A DNA stretch of 64,000 bases from Kineococcus xinjiangensis (GTDB taxonomy: Bacteria > Actinomycetota > Actinomycetes > Actinomycetales > Kineococcaceae). The notes beneath the pieces were generated by a model, which saw nothing but the letters and a program-made list of their open reading frames with translations, searched no databases and was not told the origin of the DNA. The DNA lies in contig NZ_PTJD01000015.1 of the NCBI RefSeq assembly GCF_002934625.1, positions 59,878-123,877 on the forward strand. The letters run 5' to 3'. Both the position numbers and the translations under genes were made by a program. Below are positions 14,727 through 25,600 of the stretch, in pieces; positions within the stretch are counted from its first letter, which is position 1, and every line of letters begins with the position of its first letter.

Positions 14727-16946
14727 TCAGCACGAACGGCGGCGCACCTCCGACCGCCTCACCCTGCCCATCGCGGCGACGGCCGCGTCCAGCAGTTCCT
14801 CGGCGGTGCGGCCGTCGCGCGGGAAGACCGCGGCACCGACGCTCGCGGACATCCGCAGTTCCCGCCCCCCGCGCCGCAGCGGCTCGCGGACCACCGCCGA
14901 CAGCCGCCGCGCGAGGCGCTCCACCTCCTCCCCGCCCTCCGGCGGAACCCCGGCCAGGACGGCGGCGAACTCGTCCCCGCCCATGCGCACCAGCACCACC
15001 CCCTCTCCCGCGGCCGCCTCCAGCCGGGCCGCGACCGAGGCGAGCACCTCGTCGCCCACCCGGTGCCCGAACCCCTCGTTGACGGTGTCGAAGCCGTCGA
15101 GATCCAGGAACAGCACCGCGACCCCGGACTCCCCCTCCCGCGCCAGCCGCAGTTCCCGCTCCGTGCGGTGGAAGAACTCCGGCCGGTTGAGCAACCCCGT
15201 GAGGGGGTCGTGGAACGCGAGGTAGGCGGCGCGCTCCTGCTGGTGCACGCGTTCGGTGACGTCGACCTGGTTGCCGATGAAGTGGGTGAGGCGCCCGCTC
15301 CCGTCGTGGACGGGAGAGATCGTGATCTCGTTCCAGAACGGAATGCCGTCCCTGCGGTAGTTGAGCAGCACGGTCTGCACCTCCCGTCCCGCCGCGAGCT
15401 GCCGGGCGATGTAGTGCGCCTGGATCCGGTCGGTCCCCGATCCCTGCAGGAACCGGCAGTTGCGCCCCAGGACCTCCTCCTCCGGGTATCCGGTGAGTTC
15501 CAGGAAGGCCCGGTTGGCGTAGACCAGCGGCGTGTCAGGGGCTCGCGCATCGGCGATGGTGATGCCGTTGCTGGCGGTGGACACCGCCCGCAGCAGCAGC
15601 TCCGGCAGTTCCTCGGGGGGCAGGGCCCCCGCAGGGCGGAGCCGGGCGGTCCGCCCTGCCGGTGCGCCGGTGCTCCTCGGCGCGACGACCTCCCCGGCGG
15701 GGTTCCCGACCGGACCCGCCGGAGCGGGACGCATCCGCGCGAGCAGGCAGGCCGCCGCGGCCAGCACGCGGTCCCGCTCGTAGGTGAGGACGTAGTCGAG
15801 TCGGCGGTGCCCGTCGGCGGACGGCTCCCGCGACTCCCGCGCCGCGATGGCCGCCGCGTAGGGCGGGGAGACCACGGCGAGGACCCACTCGTCGGCGAGG
15901 GGGTCCCCCGGCGCGGTGGTGGAACCGCGGACCCCCACCGCGGGCTCGGCCGGCATGCCGGGGGCGAACACCGCGGTGAGGGCGGTCGAGGCGGCCAGCG
16001 CCTGGAACCGCATCTGCAGCGGCCCCGAGAACAGACGGGCGTCCTGGAACCCCGCCACCACCACGGCCAGCTCGTCCAGCAGCAGCGCCTGCTGCTCGAT
16101 CTGCTGGGACATCGCCGCCAGCAGCGGAGCCGCGATCCGCTGGGCGGGCATCTCGCGGCTGAGGACCTCGAACGGCGTCACCGCCGGCATGAGGCGGCGG
16201 GAGCGCCCCAGCCGGAGCGGGGAGCTCCCCAGCTCCACCCGCCCGTCCGGCCGCCCGAACCGCCAGCCCTGCCCGAGCTGCGCCCCCAGGGACAGGGCCC
16301 GCTCCAGGTGCCCGTCGCTCTCGATGCCCTCGGCGAGGATGAGCGCCCCGGAGCGCTCGGCCTCCCCGCGCACCGCGTTGACGATGGCGGCGATCTCCAT
16401 CGAGGCGTGCGCGCGCACGAGCGCGAGGTCCAGCTTGATGACGTCCGGCGCCAGGAACGGCAGCAGGGCCAGCGCCGCGGGCTCCGCGCCGACGTCGTCG
16501 ACCGCCACGCTCCACCCGGCGTCCCGCGCCCGCGCCACCCCCGCCAGCAGTTCCGCCGGATCCTCCAACAGCGCCCGCTCGGTCACCTCGAGGACGATCC
16601 GGACCCCGGCGGGGATGAGGTCGGCGAGGCCGCGGAACTCGCCGGCGCGCATCGAGGCGATGGTGGAGGGTTCGAGGTTCACGAACACCGTGGCCGGCTC
16701 GGTCAGGCCGGCCAGTCCGGTCAGCGCCGCCCGGAGGCACTGGGAGTCGAGGGTGCGCAGCGCGTTCCCGCCGGCGGCCCGGGCCTCGGCGAAGAGCACC
16801 GCGGGTGACGCCGCCGGCGCTCCCGGCCCGCCGCGGGCCAGCGCCTCGACCGCGACGACGGCACCGTCGCGGAGGTCGACGATCGGCTGGTAGACGGCGG
16901 AGACGGGCCAGGCGGCCACCCCCCGGCCCTCAGGCGCCGGCGGCAT
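14727..16946 (-). CDS. EAL-DICT-LOV-GGDEF protein: probable blue-light-responsive cyclic-di-GMP enzyme
   Basis: Read from ATG 16946 this is 739 residues; a GTG at 16958 is an alternative and the upstream site is weak. Residues 20-260 are an EAL phosphodiesterase with EAL, NLEPST, LEVTERAL, AVDDVGAE, IKLDLALV, AEGIES and QGWRFGRP, so the metal and substrate residues look intact. Residues 265-395 match the DICT sensory domain (TPFEVLS, AMSQQIEQQALLLDELAVVV, GVRGS, DPLADEW). Residues 440-560 are a PAS domain with the LOV flavin-adduct motif GRNCRFLQG (Cys about 494), then NYRRDGIPFWNE and FIGNQVDVT. Residues 575-735 are a GGDEF cyclase with intact RMGGDEF and no upstream RxxD inhibitory site. 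LOV domains bind FMN and form a Cys adduct in blue light, so light probably shifts synthesis against breakdown. Likely soluble. Confidence 0.85.
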   Translation of the reverse strand: MPPAPEGRGVAAWPVSAVYQPIVDLRDGAVVAVEALARGGPGAPAASPAVLFAEARAAGGNALRTLDSQCLRAALTGLAGLTEPATVFVNLEPSTIASMRAGEFRGLADLIPAGVRIVLEVTERALLEDPAELLAGVARARDAGWSVAVDDVGAEPAALALLPFLAPDVIKLDLALVRAHASMEIAAIVNAVRGEAERSGALILAEGIESDGHLERALSLGAQLGQGWRFGRPDGRVELGSSPLRLGRSRRLMPAVTPFEVLSREMPAQRIAAPLLAAMSQQIEQQALLLDELAVVVAGFQDARLFSGPLQMRFQALAASTALTAVFAPGMPAEPAVGVRGSTTAPGDPLADEWVLAVVSPPYAAAIAARESREPSADGHRRLDYVLTYERDRVLAAAACLLARMRPAPAGPVGNPAGEVVAPRSTGAPAGRTARLRPAGALPPEELPELLLRAVSTASNGITIADARAPDTPLVYANRAFLELTGYPEEEVLGRNCRFLQGSGTDRIQAHYIARQLAAGREVQTVLLNYRRDGIPFWNEITISPVHDGSGRLTHFIGNQVDVTERVHQQERAAYLAFHDPLTGLLNRPEFFHRTERELRLAREGESGVAVLFLDLDGFDTVNEGFGHRVGDEVLASVAARLEAAAGEGVVLVRMGGDEFAAVLAGVPPEGGEEVERLARRLSAVVREPLRRGGRELRMSASVGAAVFPRDGRTAEELLDAAVAAMGRVRRSEVRRRSC

Positions 16947-17101
16947 CCCCGTCCACACCCACCACGTCGCCCCCCGTCCTCCACGTGAGACCCCCGGCTC
17001 AGTGTGGTGGCGACCGGGGGGCGCCGCCAGGGGACGCGGGACCGCGCCGGCCGGGCGGGCTCGCCCGACCCCGAGGTGGGACCGGCCGCACGAGGGGCCG
17101 C

Positions 17102-17145
17102 TTGCCAGAACCCGGTCGCGCACCACTAAGGTCATCCTCACCTAA
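17102..17145 (+). promoter_or_regulatory. candidate iron-regulated promoter with DmdR/IdeR-type iron box
   Basis: TAAGGTCATCCTCACCTAA (17127-17145) matches the DmdR/IdeR/DtxR consensus at about 15 of 19 positions. TTGCCA (17102-17107) and TAAGGT (17127-17132) could be -35 and -10 hexamers 19 bp apart, so the repressor would cover the -10. A weaker half-similar element follows at 17147-17160. The box ends 27 bp before the first siderophore gene, predicting repression in iron-replete cells. Confidence 0.72.
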
Positions 17146-17172
17146 CTAAGGCCGACCTGAGCGAGGACTGCG

Positions 17173-18483
17173 GTGCTGCGACCAGCCACCAGCCGGGGCA
17201 CCGCGTGCGCCCGGGCCCTGCCGCCCGGTGCCGTGCCCGCGGACGTGCGGCGCCACCTCCTCGACCGCGCCCGGCGCGGGGAGGCGGTCAGCGGCTACGT
17301 CTACGACCCTGCGGTCGCGGCCTCCGCGGCGCGGGCCCTGCGCGCGGCCCTCCCCTCGTGGGCGTCGCTGTTCTTCGCGGTCAAGGCCAACGGCTCCCCC
17401 GCCGTCCTCGCCGCCCTCGCCGCTGCCGGCGGGGTGGACGGCTTCGAGGTGGCCTCCGCCGCCGAGGCCCGCAGCGCCGCGCAGGTGCTCACCGCCGCGG
17501 GCCGCCCGCAGCGCCTGCTCGCGGCCGGCCCCGCCAAGTCCCCCGCCCTCCTCGCCGCCCTGCTCGACACCGGCACCGAGGTCGTCCACGCCGAGAGCCC
17601 CCTGGAACTCGCCCGCCTCTCCGCGCTGGCCACCGAGCGCGGCACCACCGTCCGGGTCGGACTGCGGGTCAACCCGCGCAGCGTCGCCGTCACCGGCACC
17701 CTCGCCATGGGCGGGCGCGCCACCCCCTTCGGCATCCCCGAACCCGACGTGCCCGCCGCCGTCGGCCTCGCGCGGTCGCTGCCCGGCCTCGACCTGGCCG
17801 GCTTCCACCTCCACGCCGTCTGCGGCAACCGCGACGCCGCCGCCCACGCCGCCTACGTCGGCTGGTGCCTGGACTGGGCCGCCCGCACCGCCGCCGCCAC
17901 CGGCGTGGACCTGCGCTGGCTCGACGTGGGCGGCGGCCTCGGCGTCTCCTACGACGGGCAGGACCCCCTCGACCTGGACCTGCTGGGCGACGCGCTCGCG
18001 GGCCTGCGCCCCCCGGCGGGAGTGGAGGTGGCGTTCGAGCCCGGCCGGTGGCTGGCCGCCGGCTGCGGCTGGTACGCCGCCGAGGTCGTCGACGTGAAGT
18101 CCGCCTACGGCAGCACGTTCGTCCTCCTGCGCGGCGGCATCTCCGCGTTCGCCCTGCCCGGCACGGAGGAGTTCCCCTTCCCGCTGGCGGTGCTGCCGGT
18201 GGACTCCTGGCCGACCGGGCTGCCCCGCCCCGAGGCCCGGGAGGTGCCCGTCACCGTCGCCGGTGAGCTGTGCACCCCGGAGGACGTCCTCGCCCGCGAC
18301 GTCGTCGTCGGCCGGGTCCGCGCCGGCGACCTCGTGGTGTTCCCCGGAGCGGGCGCCTACGGCTGGGAGTTCGCGCTCCCCTCGTTCCTCGGCCACCCCG
18401 TCGCCACGCGCGACGTCCTCGTGCCGGATCATCCGGCACCGCACCCCCGCACCCCCGACCCCGTCCTGGAGGACGTCCGGTGA
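17173..18483 (+). CDS. PLP-dependent decarboxylase, fold type III (Orn/Lys/DAP decarboxylase family), first gene of siderophore operon
   Basis: The 436-residue protein starts at GTG 17173 after GAGGA. It keeps the fold-III alanine-racemase-like barrel: FFAVKANGSP with the PLP Lys at 71, HLHAVCGN (about 212-219), DVGGGLGVSY (251-260), FEPGRW (288-293), the C-terminal GELCTPEDVL with Cys 367, and AGAYGWEF with Tyr 396. Relatives decarboxylate diaminopimelate, ornithine, lysine or, in staphyloferrin B synthesis (SbnH), a citryl-diaminopropionate intermediate. In this operon it could supply a second diamine or decarboxylate a citryl-amino-acid intermediate; sequence alone does not decide. Its stop overlaps the next start by 4 bases (GTGA). 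Confidence 0.88.
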   Translation: MLRPATSRGTACARALPPGAVPADVRRHLLDRARRGEAVSGYVYDPAVAASAARALRAALPSWASLFFAVKANGSPAVLAALAAAGGVDGFEVASAAEARSAAQVLTAAGRPQRLLAAGPAKSPALLAALLDTGTEVVHAESPLELARLSALATERGTTVRVGLRVNPRSVAVTGTLAMGGRATPFGIPEPDVPAAVGLARSLPGLDLAGFHLHAVCGNRDAAAHAAYVGWCLDWAARTAAATGVDLRWLDVGGGLGVSYDGQDPLDLDLLGDALAGLRPPAGVEVAFEPGRWLAAGCGWYAAEVVDVKSAYGSTFVLLRGGISAFALPGTEEFPFPLAVLPVDSWPTGLPRPEAREVPVTVAGELCTPEDVLARDVVVGRVRAGDLVVFPGAGAYGWEFALPSFLGHPVATRDVLVPDHPAPHPRTPDPVLEDVR

Positions 18484-19850
18484 CCCTCACCCTCGGCCCC
18501 ACCACCACCACGGACCCCGACGGTGTCCTCGCCCGCCAGGCCGCCCGCGAGTCCGCTGCCCGCACCTACGCCCGCACGTTCCGCATCGTCCCCGTCGCCG
18601 CCTCCGGCATGACGGTCACCGGCGCCGACGGGCGCACCTACCTCGACTGCCTCTCCGGCGCGGGGACCCTCGCGCTCGGGCACAACCACCCCGTCGTCGT
18701 CGAGGCCGTCCGCCGCGTCGTCGACCGCGGCGCCCCCTGGCACGTCCTCGACATCGCCACCCCGGAGAAGGACGAGTTCACCGACGCCCTCTTCGCGGCG
18801 CTGCCGCCCGGCCTGGCCCGCGACGGCCGCGTCCACTTCTGCGGTCCCGCCGGCACCGACGCGGTCGAGGCGGCGCTGAAGCTGGTGCGCACCGCCACCG
18901 GCCGCAGCGGCGTCCTCGCCTTCACCGGCGCGTACCACGGCATGACCGCCGGGGCGCTCGCGGCCTCCGGCGGGGTCGCCGCGAAGGCGCCGATGAGCGG
19001 GGCGGCCGCCGAGGCCGTGCGCCTGCCCTACCCCTACGCCTACCGCTGCCCCTTCGGCCTCGGCGGGGACGCCACCGCGCGGGTCTCCGCGACCTACGTG
19101 GAACGCCTCCTCGACGACCCCAACGGCGGCGTCGTGGAACCCGCCGGGATGGTGCTGGAGGCCGTGCAGGGCGAGGGTGGCGTCATCCCCGCCCCGCTGG
19201 AGTGGCTGCGGCACATGCGCAGGGCCACCGCCGAGCGGGGCATCCCGCTCGTCGTCGACGAGGTGCAGACCGGCGTGGGCCGCACCGGCACGATGTGGGC
19301 GGTCGACGCCGCGGGCATCGAGCCCGACGTCCTGGTGCTGTCCAAGGCCATCGGCGGCAGCCTGCCCATGGCCGTCGTCGTCTACGCCGCCCACCTCGAC
19401 ACCTGGGCCCCGGGCGCCCACACCGGGACGTTCCGCGGCAACACCCTCGCGATGGCCGCCGGCGCCGCCACCCTGCGCCACGTCCTCGCCGAACGCCTGC
19501 CCGAGCGCGCCGCGGCCCTCGGGGAGCGGCTGCTGGGCGAGCTGCGCACCCTGCAGCGGCAGCACCCCTGCATCGGCGACGTCCGCGGCCGCGGCCTGAT
19601 GATCGGCGTGGAACTGGTCGAGCCGGGCGCGCAGCCCGACGCCTGCGGTGCCCGACCGGCGGCCCCCGGCCTCGCCGCCGCCGTGCGGGCGGAGTGCCTG
19701 CGCCGCGGTCTGATCGTGGAGCTCGGCGGCCGCCACGACAGCGTGCTGCGTCTGCTGCCGCCGCTCGTGATGACGGACGAGGAGGCCGGTTCCGTCCTGG
19801 ACCGGCTCGCGGAGGCGATCGCCGTGGCGGAGCGGGAGCACCGGGCGTGA
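18480..19850 (+). CDS. class III aminotransferase, diaminobutyrate--2-oxoglutarate type (RhbA/EctB-like)
   Basis: The 456-residue protein starts at GTG 18480, overlapping the previous stop; the frame extends upstream but conserved sequence begins here. Typical class III features are LDCLSGAGTLALGHNHP (about 55-71), the phosphate-binding FCGPAGTDAVEAALKL (120-135), DEVQTGVGRTG (260-270) and the PLP Lys 289 in VLSKAIGGSLPM. In rhizobactin and acinetoferrin routes this enzyme makes L-2,4-diaminobutyrate from aspartate semialdehyde with glutamate as amino donor. The gene directly downstream is a decarboxylase of the matching type, together giving 1,3-diaminopropane. Confidence 0.9.
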   Translation: MTLTLGPTTTTDPDGVLARQAARESAARTYARTFRIVPVAASGMTVTGADGRTYLDCLSGAGTLALGHNHPVVVEAVRRVVDRGAPWHVLDIATPEKDEFTDALFAALPPGLARDGRVHFCGPAGTDAVEAALKLVRTATGRSGVLAFTGAYHGMTAGALAASGGVAAKAPMSGAAAEAVRLPYPYAYRCPFGLGGDATARVSATYVERLLDDPNGGVVEPAGMVLEAVQGEGGVIPAPLEWLRHMRRATAERGIPLVVDEVQTGVGRTGTMWAVDAAGIEPDVLVLSKAIGGSLPMAVVVYAAHLDTWAPGAHTGTFRGNTLAMAAGAATLRHVLAERLPERAAALGERLLGELRTLQRQHPCIGDVRGRGLMIGVELVEPGAQPDACGARPAAPGLAAAVRAECLRRGLIVELGGRHDSVLRLLPPLVMTDEEAGSVLDRLAEAIAVAEREHRA

Positions 19851-21268
19851 ACCGCACCGGACCCGACGTGAACCGCTCCGGCGCGAGCCTCGACGAACTC
19901 GTCGCGCTCAGCCTCGACGCGCTGGCCGCCGGCCGCGCCGCCCGACCGGGGCCCGTCCCGGCGGGCGACCCCGCCGAGGTCGCGCGGGCGGTGGACGCGG
20001 CGCTCGGCGGCGACGCCCTGCCGCAGCACGGCGTCGGGGAGGCGAGCGCCCTCACGGACCTCGTGACCGCCGTCGCCGCGGGGGCCGCGGACCCCGCCGA
20101 CCCGCGTTGCGCGGCGCACCTGCACTGCCCGCCGCTGCCGGTGGCGGTGGCCGCGGACCTCGCCGCCAGCGCGCTGAACCAGTCGCTGGACTCGTGGGAC
20201 CAGGCACCGGCCGCCACGGAGCTGGAGGACCGGGTCGTGCGCGCGCTCGCCGCCCTGGCGGGCTTCCCCTCCGGCACGGGCGTCGTCACCACCGGCGGCA
20301 CGGCCTCCACGTACACGGCGCTGATGCTGGCCCGCGACGCCGCACCCGCCCCCGTGCGGTTCTACGCCAGCGAACTGGCGCACTTCTCCGTGGACCGGGC
20401 CGCGACCCTGCTGGGGCTGCCCGCGCCGGTGCTCGTGCCGGTCGACGCGCAGCACCGGATGGACGCGGAGTTCCTGCGCAGGACGCTGGTGGCCGCGCCC
20501 GTCGGGGAGCGTCCCGTGGTGGTGGCGACGGCGGGCACGACCGACTTCGGCAGCATCGACCCGCTGCGGCCGCTGGCGGAGGCCGCGCACGCGGCGGGCG
20601 GCTGGCTGCACGTGGACGCCGCCTACGGCGGGGGCGCGCTGTTCTCCGACGCGCTCGCGCCGCTGCTGGACGGCCTCGACCTGGCCGACAGCGTCTCCCT
20701 CGACCTGCACAAGCTCGGCTGGCAGCCGGCCGCGGCGGGCGTGCTGCTGACCCGCACCCAGGAGGCGTTCCGCCCGCTGGAGCGGCGCGCGGTGTACCTG
20801 AACCCCGCCGACGACGAGGCGGCCGGGTACACCAGCCTGCTGGGGAAGTCGCTGCGCACCACCCGGCGCGCCGACGTCCTGAAGATCGCGGTGACGTTGC
20901 GGGCGCTGGGCCGCGCCGGCCTCGGCGAGCGCGTCGACGCCTGCGCAGCCCTCGCCCGGCACGCGGCGCAGCGGGTGCGGTCCTCGCAGGCGCTGGAGCT
21001 GACGGCGGAACCGGTGCTGACGACGGTGGTGTTCCGCTACCGCCCGCAGCACCCGGACGCCGACGGGCTCAACGCCCGGCTTCGGCGGCGGCTGCTGCGG
21101 GAGGGCCGCGCGGTCGTGGGCCGCACCGAGTCCGGGGGGCGGGTGCAGCTGAAGCTCACGCTGCTCAACCCCGAGGCGACGCCCGCGGACGTGGACGCGC
21201 TGCTGGACCTCGTGGTCGAGGCCGGCGACGCGGAGCTCGCCCTGCTGGACGGGCAGGCTCAGGCATGA
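19847..21268 (+). CDS. group II PLP decarboxylase, L-2,4-diaminobutyrate decarboxylase-like (RhbB-like)
   Basis: The 473-residue protein starts at GTG 19847 overlapping the previous TGA. It shows the DDC-family order: CPPLPVAVAADLAASALNQS (about 94-113), GVVTTGGTASTYTALMLARD (145-164), the PLP-stacking His 179 in SELAHFS, HVDAAYGGGALFS (255-267) and the Schiff-base Lys 289 in SLDLHKLGWQP. In rhizobactin, schizokinen-like and acinetoferrin pathways this enzyme converts L-2,4-diaminobutyrate to 1,3-diaminopropane. Pairing with the aminotransferase immediately upstream supports that substrate. Its stop overlaps the next ATG (ATGA). Confidence 0.9.
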   Translation: MNRTGPDVNRSGASLDELVALSLDALAAGRAARPGPVPAGDPAEVARAVDAALGGDALPQHGVGEASALTDLVTAVAAGAADPADPRCAAHLHCPPLPVAVAADLAASALNQSLDSWDQAPAATELEDRVVRALAALAGFPSGTGVVTTGGTASTYTALMLARDAAPAPVRFYASELAHFSVDRAATLLGLPAPVLVPVDAQHRMDAEFLRRTLVAAPVGERPVVVATAGTTDFGSIDPLRPLAEAAHAAGGWLHVDAAYGGGALFSDALAPLLDGLDLADSVSLDLHKLGWQPAAAGVLLTRTQEAFRPLERRAVYLNPADDEAAGYTSLLGKSLRTTRRADVLKIAVTLRALGRAGLGERVDACAALARHAAQRVRSSQALELTAEPVLTTVVFRYRPQHPDADGLNARLRRRLLREGRAVVGRTESGGRVQLKLTLLNPEATPADVDALLDLVVEAGDAELALLDGQAQA

Positions 21269-22986
21269 CGCTGGTCGCGGCACCGGGGCGCGCGGCGGGG
21301 AACGGCGCGGGTGCGAGGGCGCGCACGGAGGCGCTGCACGTCCTCCTGCGCTGCTGGCTGCGCGAGACCGGCGTGGACGTCCCCGACCGGGGCACGGTGC
21401 GCCTGGACCTGCCCGCCACGGGGCGACTGCTCGACGTGGAGGTGCTGCGCCGCTCCCCCAGCGGGGCGCACGCCCTCGGCGAGTGCCGCGTCGCGGGGGC
21501 GGGCGGGCTGGACCTGGCGGAGGTCGCCGCCCTGCTGAGCGCGGAGGCCGCCGCCCGCGCGGGCCTGCCCCCGGTCCGGGCGGAGGACGCCCGCGCCCGG
21601 ATCGTGGAGTCCGCGACCCGTGCGGCCGGCTACGCCGAGGCCCGGGCGTCCGACCCGGAACCCCCCGCGGGTCTGCCTGCCTGGCTCGCCGCCGAGCAGG
21701 ACCTCCTGGCCGGGCACCCGTGGCACCCGATGACGAAGAGCCGCGACGGGCTGCCCGACGCCGAGGACGCCCGCTACTCCCCCGAGTCGCGGGGCCGGTT
21801 CCCGCTGCACTGGTTCGCCGTGGCGCCGTCCGTGCTCGCCACCGGCAGCACCGGGCTCGACGTGCCCGGGCTGCTGCACGGCCTGGCCGCCGGGGTGCGG
21901 GCCCCCGAGGGTTTCGTGCCGGTGCCCGCCCACCCGTGGCAGGCGGCGCGGCTGGCGGAGCGCCCGGCCGCCGCGGACCTGCTGCACCGCGGCGACCTCG
22001 TCGACCTCGGCCCGGCCGGGCCGGAGTGGTGGGCGACGTCGTCGCTGCGCACCGTGGCCCGCCCGGGCGCCGACGTCATGCTGAAGCTCAGCCTCAGGCT
22101 GCGCGTGACGAACAGCCGCCGGGAGAACGTCCGCGGCGAACTGCTGCTCGGGCAGCGCACCGCCGCGCTCGTGGAGGCGGGGCTGGGCGCCGCACTGGCC
22201 GCGGCCCACCCGGGTTTCGGCCTGGTGCTCGACCCGGCGTGGGTGGGGGTGGACTCCCCCGCCGGGCCGGTGGGCCTGGACACCGTGGTGCGGCAGCAGC
22301 CGTTCGCGCCCACCGACCGGATCGCCTGCGCCGGTGCGCTCGTCGACGCCCGACCCGACCGCGGCGCTCCGGTGGCCGCCGACCTGGTGCGGGCGCTCGC
22401 CGCCCGCCGCGCGGTGCCCGTGGCCGAGGCCGCCGCGCACTGGTACCGCCGCTGGCTGGACGCCGTGGCGCGGCCGCTGCTGTGGCTGCACGGCGCCTGG
22501 GGCGTCGGCCTGGAGGCGCACCTGCAGAACACCCTCGTCGGCCTGGACGCCGAGGGTGTCCCCGACCGCGCGTGGTACCGCGACAACCAGGGCTGGTACG
22601 TGGCCGCCTCGCACGCCGCGCGCGCCGACGTCCTGCTGCCCGGTGCCGGCGAGGGGGTTCCGCTGGTCTTCGACGACACCCTCGTCACCGACCGCGTCGT
22701 CTACTACCTCGGGGTCAACGGGCTGCTGTCGGTGGCCGCCGCCCTGGCCGGGGCGGGACTGGCCGCGGAGGAGGACCTGCTGGCCGTCCTGGTCGGTGTG
22801 CTGCGCGAGTGCGCCCGCGGCTCCGGCGCCTCGCCCGCCGCCGCCCTGCTGCTGGAGGCCGACGCCCTGCCGGTGAAGGCGAACCTCCTCACCGGCGTGG
22901 GCGGGCGGGACGAACTGGAGGGCCCCGTGGAGTCGCAGTCGGTGTACGTCGCCGTCCCCAACCCGTTGAAGGAGGTGCGCCCGTGA
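21265..22986 (+). CDS. IucA/IucC-family NIS siderophore synthetase (first)
   Basis: The 573-residue protein starts at ATG 21265, overlapping the decarboxylase stop. It has the NIS synthetase ATP-site motifs GHPWHPMTKSRDG (150-162), PAHPWQ (221-226), the segment MLKLSLRLRVTNSRREN (about 272-288), EAHLQN (417-422) and RDNQGWY (439-445), with the C-terminal FhuF-like part after that. These enzymes adenylate a citrate-type carboxylate and transfer it to an amine or hydroxylamine. By order it is the RhbC/IucA counterpart, probably joining citrate to the first hydroxamate arm. Confidence 0.93.
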   Translation: MTLVAAPGRAAGNGAGARARTEALHVLLRCWLRETGVDVPDRGTVRLDLPATGRLLDVEVLRRSPSGAHALGECRVAGAGGLDLAEVAALLSAEAAARAGLPPVRAEDARARIVESATRAAGYAEARASDPEPPAGLPAWLAAEQDLLAGHPWHPMTKSRDGLPDAEDARYSPESRGRFPLHWFAVAPSVLATGSTGLDVPGLLHGLAAGVRAPEGFVPVPAHPWQAARLAERPAAADLLHRGDLVDLGPAGPEWWATSSLRTVARPGADVMLKLSLRLRVTNSRRENVRGELLLGQRTAALVEAGLGAALAAAHPGFGLVLDPAWVGVDSPAGPVGLDTVVRQQPFAPTDRIACAGALVDARPDRGAPVAADLVRALAARRAVPVAEAAAHWYRRWLDAVARPLLWLHGAWGVGLEAHLQNTLVGLDAEGVPDRAWYRDNQGWYVAASHAARADVLLPGAGEGVPLVFDDTLVTDRVVYYLGVNGLLSVAAALAGAGLAAEEDLLAVLVGVLRECARGSGASPAAALLLEADALPVKANLLTGVGGRDELEGPVESQSVYVAVPNPLKEVRP

Positions 22987-24265
22987 GGGTCCACGACCTG
23001 CTCGGCGTCGGCCTGGGCCCGTTCGGGTTGTCGCTGGCGGCGCTGGCGGACGGCGTCGACGACCTGGACGCCGTGTTCTTCGACCAGCGCCCGGAGTTCT
23101 CCTGGCACCCGGGGCTGCTGCTGGAGGGCGCGACCCTGCAGGTGCCGTTCCTCGCGGACCTCGTGACCCTCGTCGACCCGTGCAGCCGCTGGTCGTACCT
23201 GTCGTACCTGCGCGAGCGCGGGCGGCTGTTCCGGTTCTACTTCGCGGAGCGGTTCCAGGTGCCGCGGGTGGAGTACGACGACTACCTGCGCTGGGCGGCG
23301 GCCTCGATCCCCGGCTGCCGGTTCGGCACCCGGGTGGACGCGCTGGCGTGGGACGAAGCGCTCGGCGCGTTCCGCGTCACCGTCACCGACGTCCTCACGC
23401 AGCGCTCGCAGACCTGCGCCGCGCGCTCCGTGGTGCTGTCGGTGGGCACCGAACCGGTGGTGCCGCAGGCGTTCTCGGGCGTGCTCGGCAAGCGGGTCGT
23501 GCACGCCGCGGACTACCTCGGCGCCCGCCCCGCCCTACTGGAGGCCGGCTCCGTGACGGTCGTGGGCTCCGGGCAGTCGGGGGCGGAGGTCTTCCTCGAC
23601 CTGCTGCGGGCGCAGCCGGAGACGGGGCAGTCGCTGCGCTGGATGACGCGCAGCCCGGCGTTCGCGCCGATGGAGTACTCCAAGCTCGGCCTGGAGCACT
23701 TCACCCCGGACTACGCGCGGTTCTTCTCGGGGCTGCCCCAGCCCACCCGCGACGGCCTCCTGCCGCAGCAGTGGCAGCTCTACAAGGGGATCAGCGCGGC
23801 CACCATCGCCGACGTCTACGACCTGCTGTACGAGCGCAGCGCCGGCGGTCGCGGCGTCGACGCCGTGCTCCAGCCGGGGGTGGCGGTGGAGGCGGCCCGT
23901 GCCGACGGGGAGGGGTACGCACTGTCCTGCCGGCACCTGCTGCAGGACGAGGTGTTCGACGTGGCGACCGACGCGGTGGTGCTGGCCACCGGCTACGCCG
24001 CGCGGCGCCCGGCGCTGCTGGAGCCGCTGCTGCCGCTGCTGGACCTCGACGAGCACGGCCGCTACCAGGTGGACTCCGACCACCGGGTGGCCCTGCGGGT
24101 GCCGGGTGCGCTGTACGTGCAGAACGCCGAGGCGCACACCCACGGCGTCGGGGCCCCGGACCTCGGCCTCGGCGCGTGGCGCAGCGCTCGGGTGCTGTCG
24201 GCGGTGACGGGCCGCGACCTCGTGGGGGTCGCGCAGGAGGGCGCCTTCACGACGTTCGGAGCGCC

Positions 24266-24269
<4 letters not shown>
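22983..24269 (+). CDS. flavin-dependent amine N-monooxygenase (IucD/RhbE/PvdA family)
   Basis: The 428-residue protein (GTG 22983, overlapping the previous stop) has the FAD fingerprint GVGLGPFGLSLAAL (about 8-21), the family's FSWHPG and LQVPFLADLVTLVDP segments (39-66), the NADPH site VVGSGQSGAEVF (193-204), MTRSPAFAPMEYSKLGLEHF, and a late VLATGY motif. Relatives N-hydroxylate lysine, ornithine, cadaverine, putrescine or 1,3-diaminopropane to make the hydroxylamine of a hydroxamate siderophore. Its partner genes suggest a free diamine as substrate. Confidence 0.92.
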
Positions 24270-25577
<1,308 letters not shown>

Positions 25578-25600
<23 letters not shown>

